Origin: an uncultured Lachnospiraceae bacterium
GTDB lineage: Bacteria > Bacillota > Clostridia > Lachnospirales > Lachnospiraceae
Assembly: GCA_900317555.1 (NCBI GenBank)
Contig: ONHF01000001.1
Span: 114,467 to 178,466, forward strand
Direction: 5' to 3'
DNA: 64,000 nucleotides
In this document: piece after piece, positions 7,359 to 16,732 of the stretch
Layout of the letters: each line of letters opens with the position of its first letter
Position numbering within the stretch: position 1 is the stretch's first letter
Notes under the pieces: generated by a model
What the model saw: the letters and a program-made list of their open reading frames with translations, nothing else
Database searches by the model: none
Told to the model about the DNA's origin: nothing
Position numbers and translations under genes: made by a program

Positions 7359-9054
7359 GACAGTAAAGAGCAGGACGACAAGAAGCAGGAGCGCAGCTAA
7401 ATCTGCGAAATCAAAACTGAAGATCATTCCTCTCGGCGGCCTTGAGCTGATCGGCATGAATATCACCGCGTTCGAATACGAGGACAGCATCATCGTCGTG
7501 GACTGCGGCATGGCCTTTCCGGAAGATGACATGTTCGGCATTGACAGCGTTATTCCGGATGTCACGTATCTCGAGGACAATCTGGACAAAGTCAAGGGCT
7601 TTGTCATTACGCACGGCCATGAGGACCATATCGGCGCGCTGCCGTATGTCCTTCGGAAAATCAACGTGCCGGTCTACGCGACGCGCCTGACAATGGGCAT
7701 CATCGAGAACAAGCTGACCGAGCACGGGCTGATGGACACGACGGAGCGCCATGTCGTACGGTTCGGTCAGACGGTCAACCTCGGCAAGTTCCGCGTCGAA
7801 TTCATCCGCACAAACCACAGTATCGTGGACGCCGCTGCACTGGCGATTTATTCGCCGGTTGGAACAGTTGTGCATACCGGCGACTTCAAGGTCGATTACA
7901 CACCGGTTTACGGCGACGCAATCGATCTGCAGCGCTTCGCCGAGCTTGGCAAGAACGGCGTTTTAGCCCTGATGTGCGACTCTACGAACGCGGAACGCCC
8001 GGGATACACGCAGTCCGAGCGGACAGTCGGCGTTACAATTGACAGGCTGTTCGCCGAGCACAAGGATACGAGAATTATCATCGCGACTTTTGCCTCCAAC
8101 GTGGACCGTGTGCAGCAGATCATCAATTCCGCGTATAAGTACGGACGCAAGGTTGCGGTCGAAGGCCGAAGCATGGTCAATATCATCGCGACAGCCTCCA
8201 AACTCGGGTGCCTCAATATTCCCGAGAACACGCTGATTGAAGAAGACGAGCTGAAAAACTACGCAGACGACAAAACTGTCATTATCACAACCGGGTCACA
8301 GGGTGAGAGCATGGCAGCCCTGACCAGAATGGCGGAAGATACGCACCGGAAGATTAAGATAAAGCCCGGCGACACGGTGATCTTCTCGTCCCATCCGATT
8401 CCCGGAAACGAGAAATCCGTAACCAACGTCATCAACAAGCTGCTTGTAAAGGGCGCGGACGTTATTTTCCAGGATGTGCATGTATCCGGCCACCCCTGTC
8501 AGGAGGAGCTGAAGCTGATTTATTCTCTGGTACAGCCGGAGTACGCAATTCCGGTGCACGGCGAATACCGGCATCTGATCGCACAGTCGCGCGTTGTAAA
8601 GAGCCTTGGTTATGATAATGACCACATCTTTATCCTGCATACCGGCGATGTGCTGGAGCTGGGTGAACATACTGCGAAAGTGACAGGTACGGTTCCGACA
8701 GGCTCCATACTTGTGGACGGCCTCGGCGTCGGAGACGTCGGGAACGCGGTTCTGCGCGACAGACAGCACCTTGCGGAAGACGGCATTGTCATTGTGTCGG
8801 CGGCGATGGACGCCGAGTCCCAGATTGTGGCGGGACCGGAGATCACATCCCGCGGCTTTGTTTACTTGAAGGAAGCGGATGTTCTGATGAACGAAGCGTC
8901 GGTCGTTACGGCTGACGCGATGGATAAGTATCTGCGTTCCGGTAAAAAAGACCGGAACAAGCTCGGCGTTGTGATCAGGGATTCGCTTGGCGAATTCTTC
9001 TGGAAGAAGACGAAAAGACGGCCGATGATTCTGCCGGTTATTCTGGATGTTTGA
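7303..9054 (+). CDS. rnj: Ribonuclease J
   Basis: RNase J is a metallo-beta-lactamase/beta-CASP enzyme with 5'-3' exo- and endonuclease activity in mRNA decay and rRNA maturation. The 583-residue protein has the zinc motif THGHEDHIGALPY (about residue 102), the downstream HTGDFKVDYTP, beta-CASP motifs and the C-terminal VHGEYRH block. The best start is a TTG at 7303, which overlaps ruvX by 56 bases. The conserved domain begins near residue 40 (KLKIIPLGGLELIGMN), after a Lys/Thr/Ser-rich leader with two copies of TNQEKT. The next in-frame ATG is inside the conserved domain, so a non-ATG start is needed. Confidence 0.93.
   Translation: MTETTNQEKTTNQEKTKSKTVKSRTTRSRSAAKSAKSKLKIIPLGGLELIGMNITAFEYEDSIIVVDCGMAFPEDDMFGIDSVIPDVTYLEDNLDKVKGFVITHGHEDHIGALPYVLRKINVPVYATRLTMGIIENKLTEHGLMDTTERHVVRFGQTVNLGKFRVEFIRTNHSIVDAAALAIYSPVGTVVHTGDFKVDYTPVYGDAIDLQRFAELGKNGVLALMCDSTNAERPGYTQSERTVGVTIDRLFAEHKDTRIIIATFASNVDRVQQIINSAYKYGRKVAVEGRSMVNIIATASKLGCLNIPENTLIEEDELKNYADDKTVIITTGSQGESMAALTRMAEDTHRKIKIKPGDTVIFSSHPIPGNEKSVTNVINKLLVKGADVIFQDVHVSGHPCQEELKLIYSLVQPEYAIPVHGEYRHLIAQSRVVKSLGYDNDHIFILHTGDVLELGEHTAKVTGTVPTGSILVDGLGVGDVGNAVLRDRQHLAEDGIVIVSAAMDAESQIVAGPEITSRGFVYLKEADVLMNEASVVTADAMDKYLRSGKKDRNKLGVVIRDSLGEFFWKKTKRRPMILPVILDV
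7315..7349 (+). repeat. 18-base tandem repeat in the ruvX/rnj overlap
   Basis: The 17-mer ACAAATCAAGAGAAAAC occurs at 7315-7331 and again at 7333-7349, a period of 18. Because 18 is divisible by three, the repeat gives a duplicated hexapeptide in both overlapping genes: KSREN in RuvX and TNQEKT in RNase J. Confidence 0.9.
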
Positions 9055-9056
9055 TG

Positions 9057-9080
9057 AGGGCGGCGATATGCTGCCCTTTT
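9057..9080 (+). terminator. Probable intrinsic terminator after RNase J gene
   Basis: Arms AGGGCGGC and GCTGCCCT (one G-U pair) with loop GATAT are followed by TTTTC. It sits 3 bases after the stop. The next gene starts 14 bases later, so it may act as a partial terminator within the operon. Confidence 0.6.
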
Positions 9081-9093
9081 CGGGGGACGCAAT

Positions 9094-9537
9094 ATGACAC
9101 CGTACAGAGCGCCTGTAAGGCACAGGAAGAGCCGCTACAATGACCGGCAGGGAATTTTTGACTATATCCTGACGGTTTTGAAGTACGTGATACTGGCAGT
9201 TGCGGTACTTTTTGTCATCAGTTTGTCGAGAAAAGCCTACAGCACCGGTTACCGCGTTTTTGCGGAGAGCGCGGTGGATACCCGCGAAAACGCAAAGACG
9301 GTTACGATTACCGTGAAAGAGGGCATGAACACGGCGCAGATCGGACAGCTGCTGGAGAAGGAAGGAGTTATCAGGGACGGGGATGTTTTTCCGTATCAGG
9401 AGAGGCTCTCTTCCTATCACAGCAAAATCAGGCCTGGCACGTACACGCTCTCTACGGATATGACGCCGCAGCAGATCATCAAGGAGATGGCAAAGAGCAC
9501 GGAGAACGGGGGCAAAGACGACGAAGCCGGCAAATAG
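9094..9537 (+). CDS. Short MltG/YceG-like membrane protein, no lytic transglycosylase catalytic domain
   Basis: The 147-residue protein has a basic N-terminus, one membrane segment (about residues 28-46, YVILAVAVLFVISL) and an extracytoplasmic region resembling the first LysM-like subdomain of MltG (VTITVKEGMNTAQIGQLLEKEGVI, then RPGTYTLSTDMTPQQIIKEM). Full MltG proteins are about 330-380 residues and carry the catalytic Glu further on; here the gene stops before it. The position between RNase J and trmR equals that of yrrL (mltG) in Bacillus, which supports homology. It ends with tandem stops (TAG TAA) 11 bases before trmR. Catalysis is unlikely; a glycan-binding or regulatory role is inference. 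Confidence 0.8.
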   Translation: MTPYRAPVRHRKSRYNDRQGIFDYILTVLKYVILAVAVLFVISLSRKAYSTGYRVFAESAVDTRENAKTVTITVKEGMNTAQIGQLLEKEGVIRDGDVFPYQERLSSYHSKIRPGTYTLSTDMTPQQIIKEMAKSTENGGKDDEAGK

Positions 9538-9548
9538 TAAGGAAACGT

Positions 9549-10196
9549 ATGGATACGCAGGAAAATATTCTGACATTCATGGAATCGCTGGATCCGGGCA
9601 ACACAGATCTCCTGAAGGAAATGGAAAGGGAGGCGCTTGCTGACGGGATTCCGATCATACGAACGCAGACGCAGAGCCTGATCAGGTTTCTGATGGAAGC
9701 CCGGAAGCCGGCTGCTATTCTGGAGGCAGGTACGGCGACGGGCTTTTCTGCGTCACTGATGTATACCTTCGCGCCGGAAAACGCGCGGATTACAACGATC
9801 GAAAAGGACCCGGAAAGAATACAAAAGGCGAGGGAGAACTTTGCAAAGATCGGCGCCGGAGAGAGAATACGGCTTCTATCCGGCGACGCGGCACAGATCT
9901 TAAAAGAGCTGGAAGGGCCGTATGACTTTATCTTCATGGATGCCGCGAAAGGACAGTATATTCGTTTTCTGCCGGATGTCCTGCGGCTGCTTTCGCCGTC
10001 CGGCATTCTTTTATCCGATAATATTTTTGAGGGCGGCGAAGTCCTGCGCTCGCGCTTTGCCGTGCCGCGGCGGGACCGCACAATTCACAGAAGGATGCGG
10101 GAATATCTGGAGGCAATTACAAGGGACGAACGGCTCGTGACCGTGCTCCTCGAGGAAGGAGACGGCGCGGCGCTGTCGGTCAGAAAGACGGAATAG
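9549..10196 (+). CDS. trmR: SAM-dependent O-methyltransferase, tRNA 5-hydroxyuridine methyltransferase TrmR-like
   Basis: This is a class I O-methyltransferase of the YrrM/COMT type, 215 residues. It has motif I LEAGTATGFSAS (about residue 58), TTIEKDPER, the SGDA segment and the metal/substrate motif FIFMDAAKGQY. In B. subtilis YrrM (TrmR) methylates 5-hydroxyuridine 34 of tRNA to 5-methoxyuridine, and the U32-family TrhP proteins encoded next to it make the hydroxyuridine. The same pairing is seen here, since trhP begins 6 bases downstream. Confidence 0.87.
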   Translation: MDTQENILTFMESLDPGNTDLLKEMEREALADGIPIIRTQTQSLIRFLMEARKPAAILEAGTATGFSASLMYTFAPENARITTIEKDPERIQKARENFAKIGAGERIRLLSGDAAQILKELEGPYDFIFMDAAKGQYIRFLPDVLRLLSPSGILLSDNIFEGGEVLRSRFAVPRRDRTIHRRMREYLEAITRDERLVTVLLEEGDGAALSVRKTE

Positions 10197-10202
10197 ATTT
10201 TG

Positions 10203-11501
10203 ATGGAAATGAAAGAAAAACGGAAACCGGAACTTTTGTGTCCGGCGAAGGACCTCGAGGTTTTGAAGACCGCGGTCGACTTCGGCGCGGACGCGGTGTA
10301 TATCGGCGGCGAGGCCTACGGGCTTCGTGCGAGGGCCAGAAACTTCTCACCGGAAGACATGGCGGAGGGCATCCGCTACGCGCACAAAAAGGGAGCCCGC
10401 GTACATGTCACGGCGAATATCCTTGCGCACAACAGCGATCTGGAAGGCGCTGCCGCTTATTTCAGGGAACTGGAAGAGCTGCAGCCCGACGCGGTCCTCG
10501 TCGCGGACCCCGGCATGTTCCTTCTTGCAAGGGAAAACTGCCCGGATATCGATATTCATATTTCAACGCAGGCAAACAATACAAACTACGGAACATTTAA
10601 CTTCTGGGCACGGCAGGGCGCGAAACGCGTCGTCTGCGCGAGGGAGCTTTCGATTGAAGAGATCCGGCAGATCAGGGAAAAGGTACCGGAGAGTCTGGAA
10701 GTCGAAGCGTTTGTGCATGGTGCCATGTGCATTTCCTATTCCGGCAGGTGTCTTCTTTCAAATTACTTTACAGGAAGAGACGCCAACCACGGAGAATGCA
10801 CGCATCCCTGCCGCTGGAAATACGCGGTCGCAGAGGAGTCGAGACCCGGAGAATATCTGCCGGTCGAAGAAAACGAGCGCGGAACATTCATTTTCAACTC
10901 CCGGGATCTTTGCATGATTGATCACATTCCGGAGCTTGTGGGTGCCGGCATTGACAGCCTCAAGATTGAAGGACGCATGAAGACGGCACTATATGTCGCG
11001 ACGGTCGCGAGAACCTACAGGAAGGCAATTGACGATTACTTCGAAAGTGAAGAGAAGTACCGCGCGAACATGCCCTGGTATCTGGACGAGATCAAAAAGT
11101 GCACATACAGAAGATTCACAACCGGATTCTATTTCGGCAAGCCTTCGGAAGAATCCATGGTCTATGACAACAATACCTATGTCAGCGATGCTGTGTGGCT
11201 TGGCATCGCGGAGCAGGTGTTTAACGGAGACCTCTCTTCGTTTGACAGGGATGCGCAGGCAGAGGCGGGCGGCTGCATCGTCCGGATTACGCAGCGCAAT
11301 AAATTCTGCGTCGGAGATGAAATCGAGATCATGAAGCCGGACGGCCGCGATGTGAAAACAAGAGTCCTTTCTATGATGAACGGAGAGGGAGACGCGGTTG
11401 AGAGCGCGCCGCACCCGTTGGAAACCATATATGTGCAGCTTTCACAGGAGGCACAGCCGGGCGATATTCTGCGGACGGCCGCGGCTTCCCGGAAAGTGTA
11501 A
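10203..11501 (+). CDS. trhP: Peptidase U32 family protein, prephenate-dependent tRNA uridine 5-hydroxylation protein TrhP
   Basis: The 432-residue protein has the N-terminal PELLCPAKDLEVLKTAVDFG barrel start and the U32 signature EAFVHGAMCISYSGRCLLSN. The four-cysteine region (GRCLLSN, GECTHPCRW) fits an Fe-S cluster site, and a C-terminal beta domain follows. The start is ATG 10203; a TTG one codon upstream is less likely. In bacteria with TrhP/YegQ this family hydroxylates U34 of certain tRNAs, the substrate for TrmR encoded just upstream. Only one U32 gene is present, whereas B. subtilis has two (yrrN and yrrO). Confidence 0.9.
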   Translation: MEMKEKRKPELLCPAKDLEVLKTAVDFGADAVYIGGEAYGLRARARNFSPEDMAEGIRYAHKKGARVHVTANILAHNSDLEGAAAYFRELEELQPDAVLVADPGMFLLARENCPDIDIHISTQANNTNYGTFNFWARQGAKRVVCARELSIEEIRQIREKVPESLEVEAFVHGAMCISYSGRCLLSNYFTGRDANHGECTHPCRWKYAVAEESRPGEYLPVEENERGTFIFNSRDLCMIDHIPELVGAGIDSLKIEGRMKTALYVATVARTYRKAIDDYFESEEKYRANMPWYLDEIKKCTYRRFTTGFYFGKPSEESMVYDNNTYVSDAVWLGIAEQVFNGDLSSFDRDAQAEAGGCIVRITQRNKFCVGDEIEIMKPDGRDVKTRVLSMMNGEGDAVESAPHPLETIYVQLSQEAQPGDILRTAAASRKV

Positions 11502-11522
11502 GCAGCAGGAACAGGAGTGAAG

Positions 11523-13634
11523 ATGGAAGACAGGATCAGACTTGAGGAACTCTATGGCAGGAATGTTTTCACGCTCAGCAAGATGAAGGAGCGCCTGCCC
11601 AAAAGCGTCTACCGCAATGTCCTTGAAGTCATGCAGGGAGGCGGGGAGCTTTCCAGAGCCGACGCGGACGTTGTCGCCAAGGCGATGAAAGACTGGGCGA
11701 TGGAAAACGGCGCGACGCATTACACGCACTGGTTTCAGCCTCTGACCGGAATCACAGCTGAAAAGCATGACGCGTTTGTGGCTTCTCCGGATGAAGACGG
11801 ACATATGGTAACGGCCTTTACCGGCAAAGATCTGATCAAGGGAGAACCGGATGCGTCTTCTTTCCCGTCCGGAGGCCTTCGCTCGACTTTTGAGGCGAGA
11901 GGTTATACCGCGTGGGACATCACTTCCCCGGCGTTTCTAAAAGAGGCCGGCACCGGCGTGACACTGTGCATTCCCACGGCTTTCTGCTCTTATAAGGGGG
12001 AAGCACTCGATAAAAAGACACCGCTCCTGCGTTCGATGGAGGCGATCAACACGCAGGCCCTCCGGATTCTGCGCCTGTTCGGCGATACGGAGGCCAGGCG
12101 CGTCACCACTTCAACCGGCGCCGAGCAGGAGTATTTCCTCGTCGATAAAGACAAGGCCTTGAAGCGCGAAGACCTCATCTTCACGGGCAGGACGCTGTTC
12201 GGAGCGCCCGCGCCCAAAGGACAGGAGATGGAGGATCATTATTTCGGAGTCATCAGGGAACGCGTCGGAGAGTTCATGAAGGATCTCAATGTAGAGCTCT
12301 GGAAACTGGGCGTTCCCGCCAAAACACAGCACAACGAAGTCGCTCCCGCCCAGCACGAGCTGGCGCCGATTTATGAAAACGCGAACCTCGCGACCGACCA
12401 TAATCAGCTTGTCATGGAGGCAATGAAGCGGGTCGCGGACCATCATAATCTGCGGTGTCTCCTGCACGAAAAGCCGTTTGCAGGCGTGAACGGCTCCGGC
12501 AAGCATAACAACTGGTCGCTGACCGCGGACACGGGTGAGAATCTTCTGGATCCCGGAGATTCGCCGGAGCGCAATATCCGGTTTCTTCTCGTGCTTTCCT
12601 GCGTGTTGAAGGCGGTGGATACACACGCGGATCTTCTGCGTCAGAGCGCTTCCGATGTCGGAAACGACCTGCGGCTTGGCGCAAATGAGGCGCCGCCCGC
12701 AATTGTGTCTGTTTTCCTCGGGGAGCAGCTCGAAGACGTCGTTAAACAGCTTGTCGAAACCGGCAGTGCGGACAGCCACACGGAGGGCGGCGTCCTGCGG
12801 ACCGGCGTTTCGACACTTCCTGATATTAACAAGGACGCGACGGACCGCAACCGCACATCTCCGTTCGCATTTACAGGCAACAAGTTCGAGTTCCGCATGG
12901 TCGGCTCCTCGGATTCGATGGCGGGATCGACGACAACGCTCAATACGATTGTCGCGGAAGCGTTCTGCGACGCCGCGGACAGGCTCGAGAAAGCAGACAA
13001 TTTCGAGCTCGCGGTGCATGATCTTATCAAGGAGAATCTGACGGAGCATCAGAGAATCATCTTCGACGGCAACGGATATTCCGAAGTGTGGGTGCAGGAG
13101 GCCGCAAGGCGGGGCCTTCCGAACATTCCGAGTATGATCGAGGCTGCGCCGGCGCTTACGACGGACAAGTCCGTCCGCCTTTTCGAGAAGTTCGGCATCT
13201 TCACAAAAGTCGAGCTTTTGTCCCGCGAAGAGATCATTTACGAGACCTATGCGAAGACGATCAATATCGAAGCTCTGACAATGATCGATATGGCGGCAAA
13301 ACAGATCATTCCGGCCTGCATGAAATACGAGCGGGATCTCGCGAATACGATTATCGCTGTGAAGACGGCCGGCGCTGTTTTCGGTGCGGAGGCGGAAAAG
13401 CTGCAGCATATCGCGGATAAAATCGACGAGGCACAGGAGGCACTCGACGCGCTGCGGGCACTGGAAGAGCAGGCGGGAAAGATCGAACAGGAGAAAGAGC
13501 GGGCGTTCTTCTACAAGGACCGTGTCCTTCCCGCGATGGCCGCGCTCCGCTCACCCTGTGATATACTGGAACAGATTGTAGACAAAGCATCATGGCCGTT
13601 CCCAACCTACGAAGATCTGATGTTCGAGGTTTAA
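11523..13634 (+). CDS. glnN: Glutamine synthetase type III (GSIII)
   Basis: GSIII is the large, Bacteroides/Clostridia-type glutamine synthetase that makes glutamine from glutamate, ammonia and ATP. The 703-residue length is typical and far above GSI (about 450). Visible motifs are AEQEYFLVD, the NEVAPAQHELAP metal/ammonium region, HEKPFAGVNGSGKHNNWS (nucleotide site) and the C-terminal GSIII-specific helical region rich in Glu and Ala. ATG 11523 is chosen because AGGAG ends five bases before it; an in-frame GTG at 11517 overlaps that site. Regulation is not evident from the sequence. Confidence 0.95.
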   Translation: MEDRIRLEELYGRNVFTLSKMKERLPKSVYRNVLEVMQGGGELSRADADVVAKAMKDWAMENGATHYTHWFQPLTGITAEKHDAFVASPDEDGHMVTAFTGKDLIKGEPDASSFPSGGLRSTFEARGYTAWDITSPAFLKEAGTGVTLCIPTAFCSYKGEALDKKTPLLRSMEAINTQALRILRLFGDTEARRVTTSTGAEQEYFLVDKDKALKREDLIFTGRTLFGAPAPKGQEMEDHYFGVIRERVGEFMKDLNVELWKLGVPAKTQHNEVAPAQHELAPIYENANLATDHNQLVMEAMKRVADHHNLRCLLHEKPFAGVNGSGKHNNWSLTADTGENLLDPGDSPERNIRFLLVLSCVLKAVDTHADLLRQSASDVGNDLRLGANEAPPAIVSVFLGEQLEDVVKQLVETGSADSHTEGGVLRTGVSTLPDINKDATDRNRTSPFAFTGNKFEFRMVGSSDSMAGSTTTLNTIVAEAFCDAADRLEKADNFELAVHDLIKENLTEHQRIIFDGNGYSEVWVQEAARRGLPNIPSMIEAAPALTTDKSVRLFEKFGIFTKVELLSREEIIYETYAKTINIEALTMIDMAAKQIIPACMKYERDLANTIIAVKTAGAVFGAEAEKLQHIADKIDEAQEALDALRALEEQAGKIEQEKERAFFYKDRVLPAMAALRSPCDILEQIVDKASWPFPTYEDLMFEV

Positions 13635-13676
13635 GCGGGATCGTGGCAGGCTTGATTTTATTTTTCAGGGGTAGGT

Positions 13677-15035
13677 ATGAGAGTTATTGTAATCGGCGGC
13701 GGTAAGGTTGGTCAGACCATTATCCGGCACCTGAGTACGGAAGGACACGACGTAGCTGTCATCGATACGGACAGCTCTGTCATTACGGATATTACGGACA
13801 ACTATGATGTCATGGGCGTTGTAGGCAACGGAGCCAGCTACTCGGTCCAGAAGGAAGCCGGCATTGAAGACGCGAATCTTGTGATCGCGGTGACGGACAG
13901 CGACGAGCTGAACCTTCTGTGCTGTCTGTTCGCGAGAAAGGCCGGTGGATGCAATACGATCGCGCGTGTCCGCAATCCTCTCTACAGCAGCGAGATCCGT
14001 TACATTAAAGAGGAACTTGGGCTTTCAATGACGATCAATCCGGAGTACGCAGCGGCGCTGGAAATCGCGCGACTGATCCGCGTACCCTCGGCCATCAAGA
14101 TCGAGACATTCGCACGCGGGCGCGTTGAAATGCTGCAGGTTGTAATCCCGCAGAACTCGGTTCTGGACGGCTGCAGTCTGATGAACATCTCCTCAAAGGT
14201 CGGTGTAAATGTGCTTGTCTGCGCTGTAGAGCGCGGAGGGGATGTCATTATCCCGAACGGACAGTTTGTGCTCCGGCAGGGGGATACGATCAGTATTGTC
14301 GCGGATCCTTCCCGGCAGCGGCACTTCTTCACGAAGATCGGCATCAATTATCACAGAATCAGCAATACCCTGATTATCGGCGGCGGAACGATCGCCTATT
14401 ATCTTGCGAAAGAATTAATCGCGGCGCATATTGACGTCAAGATCATCGAGCGGGACGAGCACCGCTGTGAAGAGCTGGCGGAGCTGCTGCCGGAAGCTGT
14501 TGTGATTAACGCGGACGCGACCGATCAGGATATGCTGATGGAAGAAGGACTCGACAGCTGCGAGTCTTTTGTTACGCTGACAGGCATAGACGAGGAAAAT
14601 ATCTTTCTTTCGCTGTTTGCGCAGCAGAAGAATCCGAATGCCAAAATCATTACCAAAACCAACAAGATTGCCATAGACAGCATCATCGGCCGGCTCAATC
14701 TCGGCAGTATGATTCACCCCAAGGATATTACGGCGGAGTATATTCTGCGTTATGTACGCGCAATGCAGAATACAATCGGCAGCAATGTCGAAACACTCTA
14801 CAATATCGTCGAGCACAAGGCAGAGGCTCTGGAATTTAATATTCAGGCGGACGCGCCGGTGATCGGAATTCCGCTTTCCGAGCTGAAAACCAGAGACGAT
14901 GTGCTGATCGCCTGCATCTTCCGCAGCGGCAAAATCATCCAGCCGAACGGACAAAGCAGGATTCAGGAAGGCGACAAGGTTATCGTTGTAACGACGAAGA
15001 AAGGTTTTGGCGATATCAAAGACATTCTTGCCTGA
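13677..15035 (+). CDS. trkA: Trk system potassium uptake protein TrkA
   Basis: This is the cytoplasmic gating subunit of the TrkH potassium channel. The 452 residues contain two tandem NAD-binding RCK_N domains, each with a glycine motif (VIGGGKVGQTI at the start and IIGGGTIAYYLAKEL at about residue 230), each followed by an RCK_C domain (SLMNISSKVGVN and PVIGIPLSEL). RCK_C domains of this family can bind c-di-AMP in Firmicutes, and a c-di-AMP cyclase is encoded 24 kb away. trkH follows after 18 bases. Confidence 0.94.
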   Translation: MRVIVIGGGKVGQTIIRHLSTEGHDVAVIDTDSSVITDITDNYDVMGVVGNGASYSVQKEAGIEDANLVIAVTDSDELNLLCCLFARKAGGCNTIARVRNPLYSSEIRYIKEELGLSMTINPEYAAALEIARLIRVPSAIKIETFARGRVEMLQVVIPQNSVLDGCSLMNISSKVGVNVLVCAVERGGDVIIPNGQFVLRQGDTISIVADPSRQRHFFTKIGINYHRISNTLIIGGGTIAYYLAKELIAAHIDVKIIERDEHRCEELAELLPEAVVINADATDQDMLMEEGLDSCESFVTLTGIDEENIFLSLFAQQKNPNAKIITKTNKIAIDSIIGRLNLGSMIHPKDITAEYILRYVRAMQNTIGSNVETLYNIVEHKAEALEFNIQADAPVIGIPLSELKTRDDVLIACIFRSGKIIQPNGQSRIQEGDKVIVVTTKKGFGDIKDILA

Positions 15036-15053
15036 TTCGCAAGGTACTGGGTA

Positions 15054-16499
15054 ATGCATTATCAGATTGTACGTTATATTCTCGGCATGGTGATGAAGGT
15101 GGAGGCAGTGCTTCTGCTGCTTCCGTTCCTTGCGGGCCTTGTGTACCGTGAGCCGCAGGCTTTCTCTTTCCTGATCATGGCCATTGTTTCGGCTGTTGCC
15201 GCTTTTGCCATGACATTCAAAAAACCGGCCAAATTTGTGTTTTATCCGAGGGAAGCCATTGTCAGTGTGTCCTTAAGCTGGATTCTGATCAGCATTGTCG
15301 GCGCGCTGCCGTTTGTCATAAACGGAGATATCCCCTCGTTCACAAACGCGCTTTTTGAGACGATTTCCGGTTTTACAACAACCGGAGCGAGTATCCTCGA
15401 AGATGTGGAGGCACTTTCTCACGCGAGTCTTTTCTGGAGAAGTTTTACACACTGGATCGGCGGCATGGGCGTCATTGTCTTCATGCTCGCGATTGTGCCG
15501 ATGACCGGAGGATACAATGCGCAGCTCATGCGCGCGGAGAGCCCGGGACCTACGTTCGGCAAGCTTGTGCCCAAGGTCAAGGAATCGGCGAAGATCCTGT
15601 ATCTGATCTATTTCGGCATGACGCTGGTGCAGATTGTTCTGCTTCTGATCGCAAAGATGCCGTTGTTCGATGCGCTCTGTATGACTTTCGGCTCGGCCGG
15701 CACCGGCGGCTTCGGCGTGCGTAATACCAGTGCAGCCGACTACACAATGCTGCAGCAGGCAATCCTGACAATTTTCATGATCCTGTTCGGCGTCAACTTC
15801 AACGCCTATTATTATCTGTACCTTGGCAAGGACAAGAAGCAGGCGTTCGAGATGGAAGAGGTGCGCTGGTATCTGATCATCATCGCGATATCGACGATGC
15901 TCATTGCGGTTAATGTCCGCAGCTATTTCTCGTCGGCGTTTGAGGCGTTCCATCACGCGTTTTTCCAGGTAGGATCCATCATTACGACAACGGGCTACAG
16001 TACGGTCGATTTTGACGTATGGCCGACGCTTTCCAAGGGAATTCTGGTGCTCCTGATGTTTATCGGCGCCTGCGCCGGCTCGACGGGCGGCGGTCTGAAG
16101 GTCTCCCGCGTCATCATTTTGTGGAAGAGCGTGCGGCAGCAGGTCAGCCAGTATCTGCATCCAAAGTCTGTCAGTGTTATCAAGGTTGACAGCCATACGC
16201 AGGAAAAGAGCGTTGTGACGGGCGTTCTCGTTTATTTTGCGCTGTACGCATTCCTGTTTGTGGGCTCCATGTTTGTTCTGATGCTCGACGGCCGGCAGGA
16301 TTTGCTGACGGATTTTACAGCAGTGACCGCAACTTTTAATAATATCGGACCCGGCCTTGCGGGCGTCGGACCCGCGAAGAACTTCAATGCTCTGAGCGTG
16401 CTGTCGAAGTATACGCTGATGTTTGACATGCTTGCCGGCAGACTTGAGCTGTATCCGATGCTGATGCTGTTCGTTCCTTCCGTATGGAAAAAACATTAA
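15054..16499 (+). CDS. trkH: Trk system potassium uptake protein TrkH
   Basis: This is the membrane pore subunit, 481 residues with about ten hydrophobic segments. The four pore-loop filter regions typical of Trk/Ktr proteins can be seen: ISGFTTTGAS, GSAGTGGFG, IITTTGYSTVD and FNNIGPGL. The intervening motif GACAGSTGGGLKV is characteristic of TrkH. It is translated from ATG 15054 behind AAGG and co-transcribed with trkA. No clear terminator is seen after it; the tRNA promoter begins eight bases after the stop. Confidence 0.95.
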   Translation: MHYQIVRYILGMVMKVEAVLLLLPFLAGLVYREPQAFSFLIMAIVSAVAAFAMTFKKPAKFVFYPREAIVSVSLSWILISIVGALPFVINGDIPSFTNALFETISGFTTTGASILEDVEALSHASLFWRSFTHWIGGMGVIVFMLAIVPMTGGYNAQLMRAESPGPTFGKLVPKVKESAKILYLIYFGMTLVQIVLLLIAKMPLFDALCMTFGSAGTGGFGVRNTSAADYTMLQQAILTIFMILFGVNFNAYYYLYLGKDKKQAFEMEEVRWYLIIIAISTMLIAVNVRSYFSSAFEAFHHAFFQVGSIITTTGYSTVDFDVWPTLSKGILVLLMFIGACAGSTGGGLKVSRVIILWKSVRQQVSQYLHPKSVSVIKVDSHTQEKSVVTGVLVYFALYAFLFVGSMFVLMLDGRQDLLTDFTAVTATFNNIGPGLAGVGPAKNFNALSVLSKYTLMFDMLAGRLELYPMLMLFVPSVWKKH

Positions 16500-16507
16500 A
16501 ATTATAC

Positions 16508-16536
16508 TTGCATTCATGCTCACAATAACGTATAAT
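16508..16536 (+). promoter_or_regulatory. Promoter of tRNA-Gln
   Basis: TTGCAT (16508-16513) and a perfect TATAAT (16531-16536) are separated by 17 bases. The tRNA begins about 37 bases downstream. Confidence 0.8.
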
Positions 16537-16573
16537 ACAAACTCGTAGCGACGAAAGATGCCGCTGCGAATAT

Positions 16574-16646
16574 TGGGATATAGCCAAGCGGTAAGGCAAC
16601 GGACTCTGACTCCGTCATTTCGTAGGTTCGAATCCTACTATCCCAG
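16574..16646 (+). tRNA. tRNA-Gln, anticodon CTG
   Basis: A full cloverleaf can be drawn: acceptor arms TGGGATA and TATCCCA, anticodon stem ACGGA/TCCGT with loop CTCTGAC (anticodon CTG, reading CAG), T-arm GTAGG-TTCGAAT-CCTAC and discriminator G. CCA is not encoded. It stands alone between trkH and cvfB with its own promoter and terminator. Confidence 0.96.
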
Positions 16647-16655
16647 GCAGATGCG

Positions 16656-16694
16656 CGAGTGTTCAGCAGGAATGCTGGGCACTCGTTTTGTTTT
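16656..16694 (+). terminator. Terminator after tRNA-Gln
   Basis: Arms CGAGTG (16656-16661) and CACTCG (16680-16685), with inner CAGCA/TGCTG pairing, are followed by TTTTGTTTT. It lies 10 bases after the tRNA. Confidence 0.85.
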
Positions 16695-16732
16695 ACAGAA
16701 AAACCGAAGATGTTCGGAAGCGGAGGAAGCAT

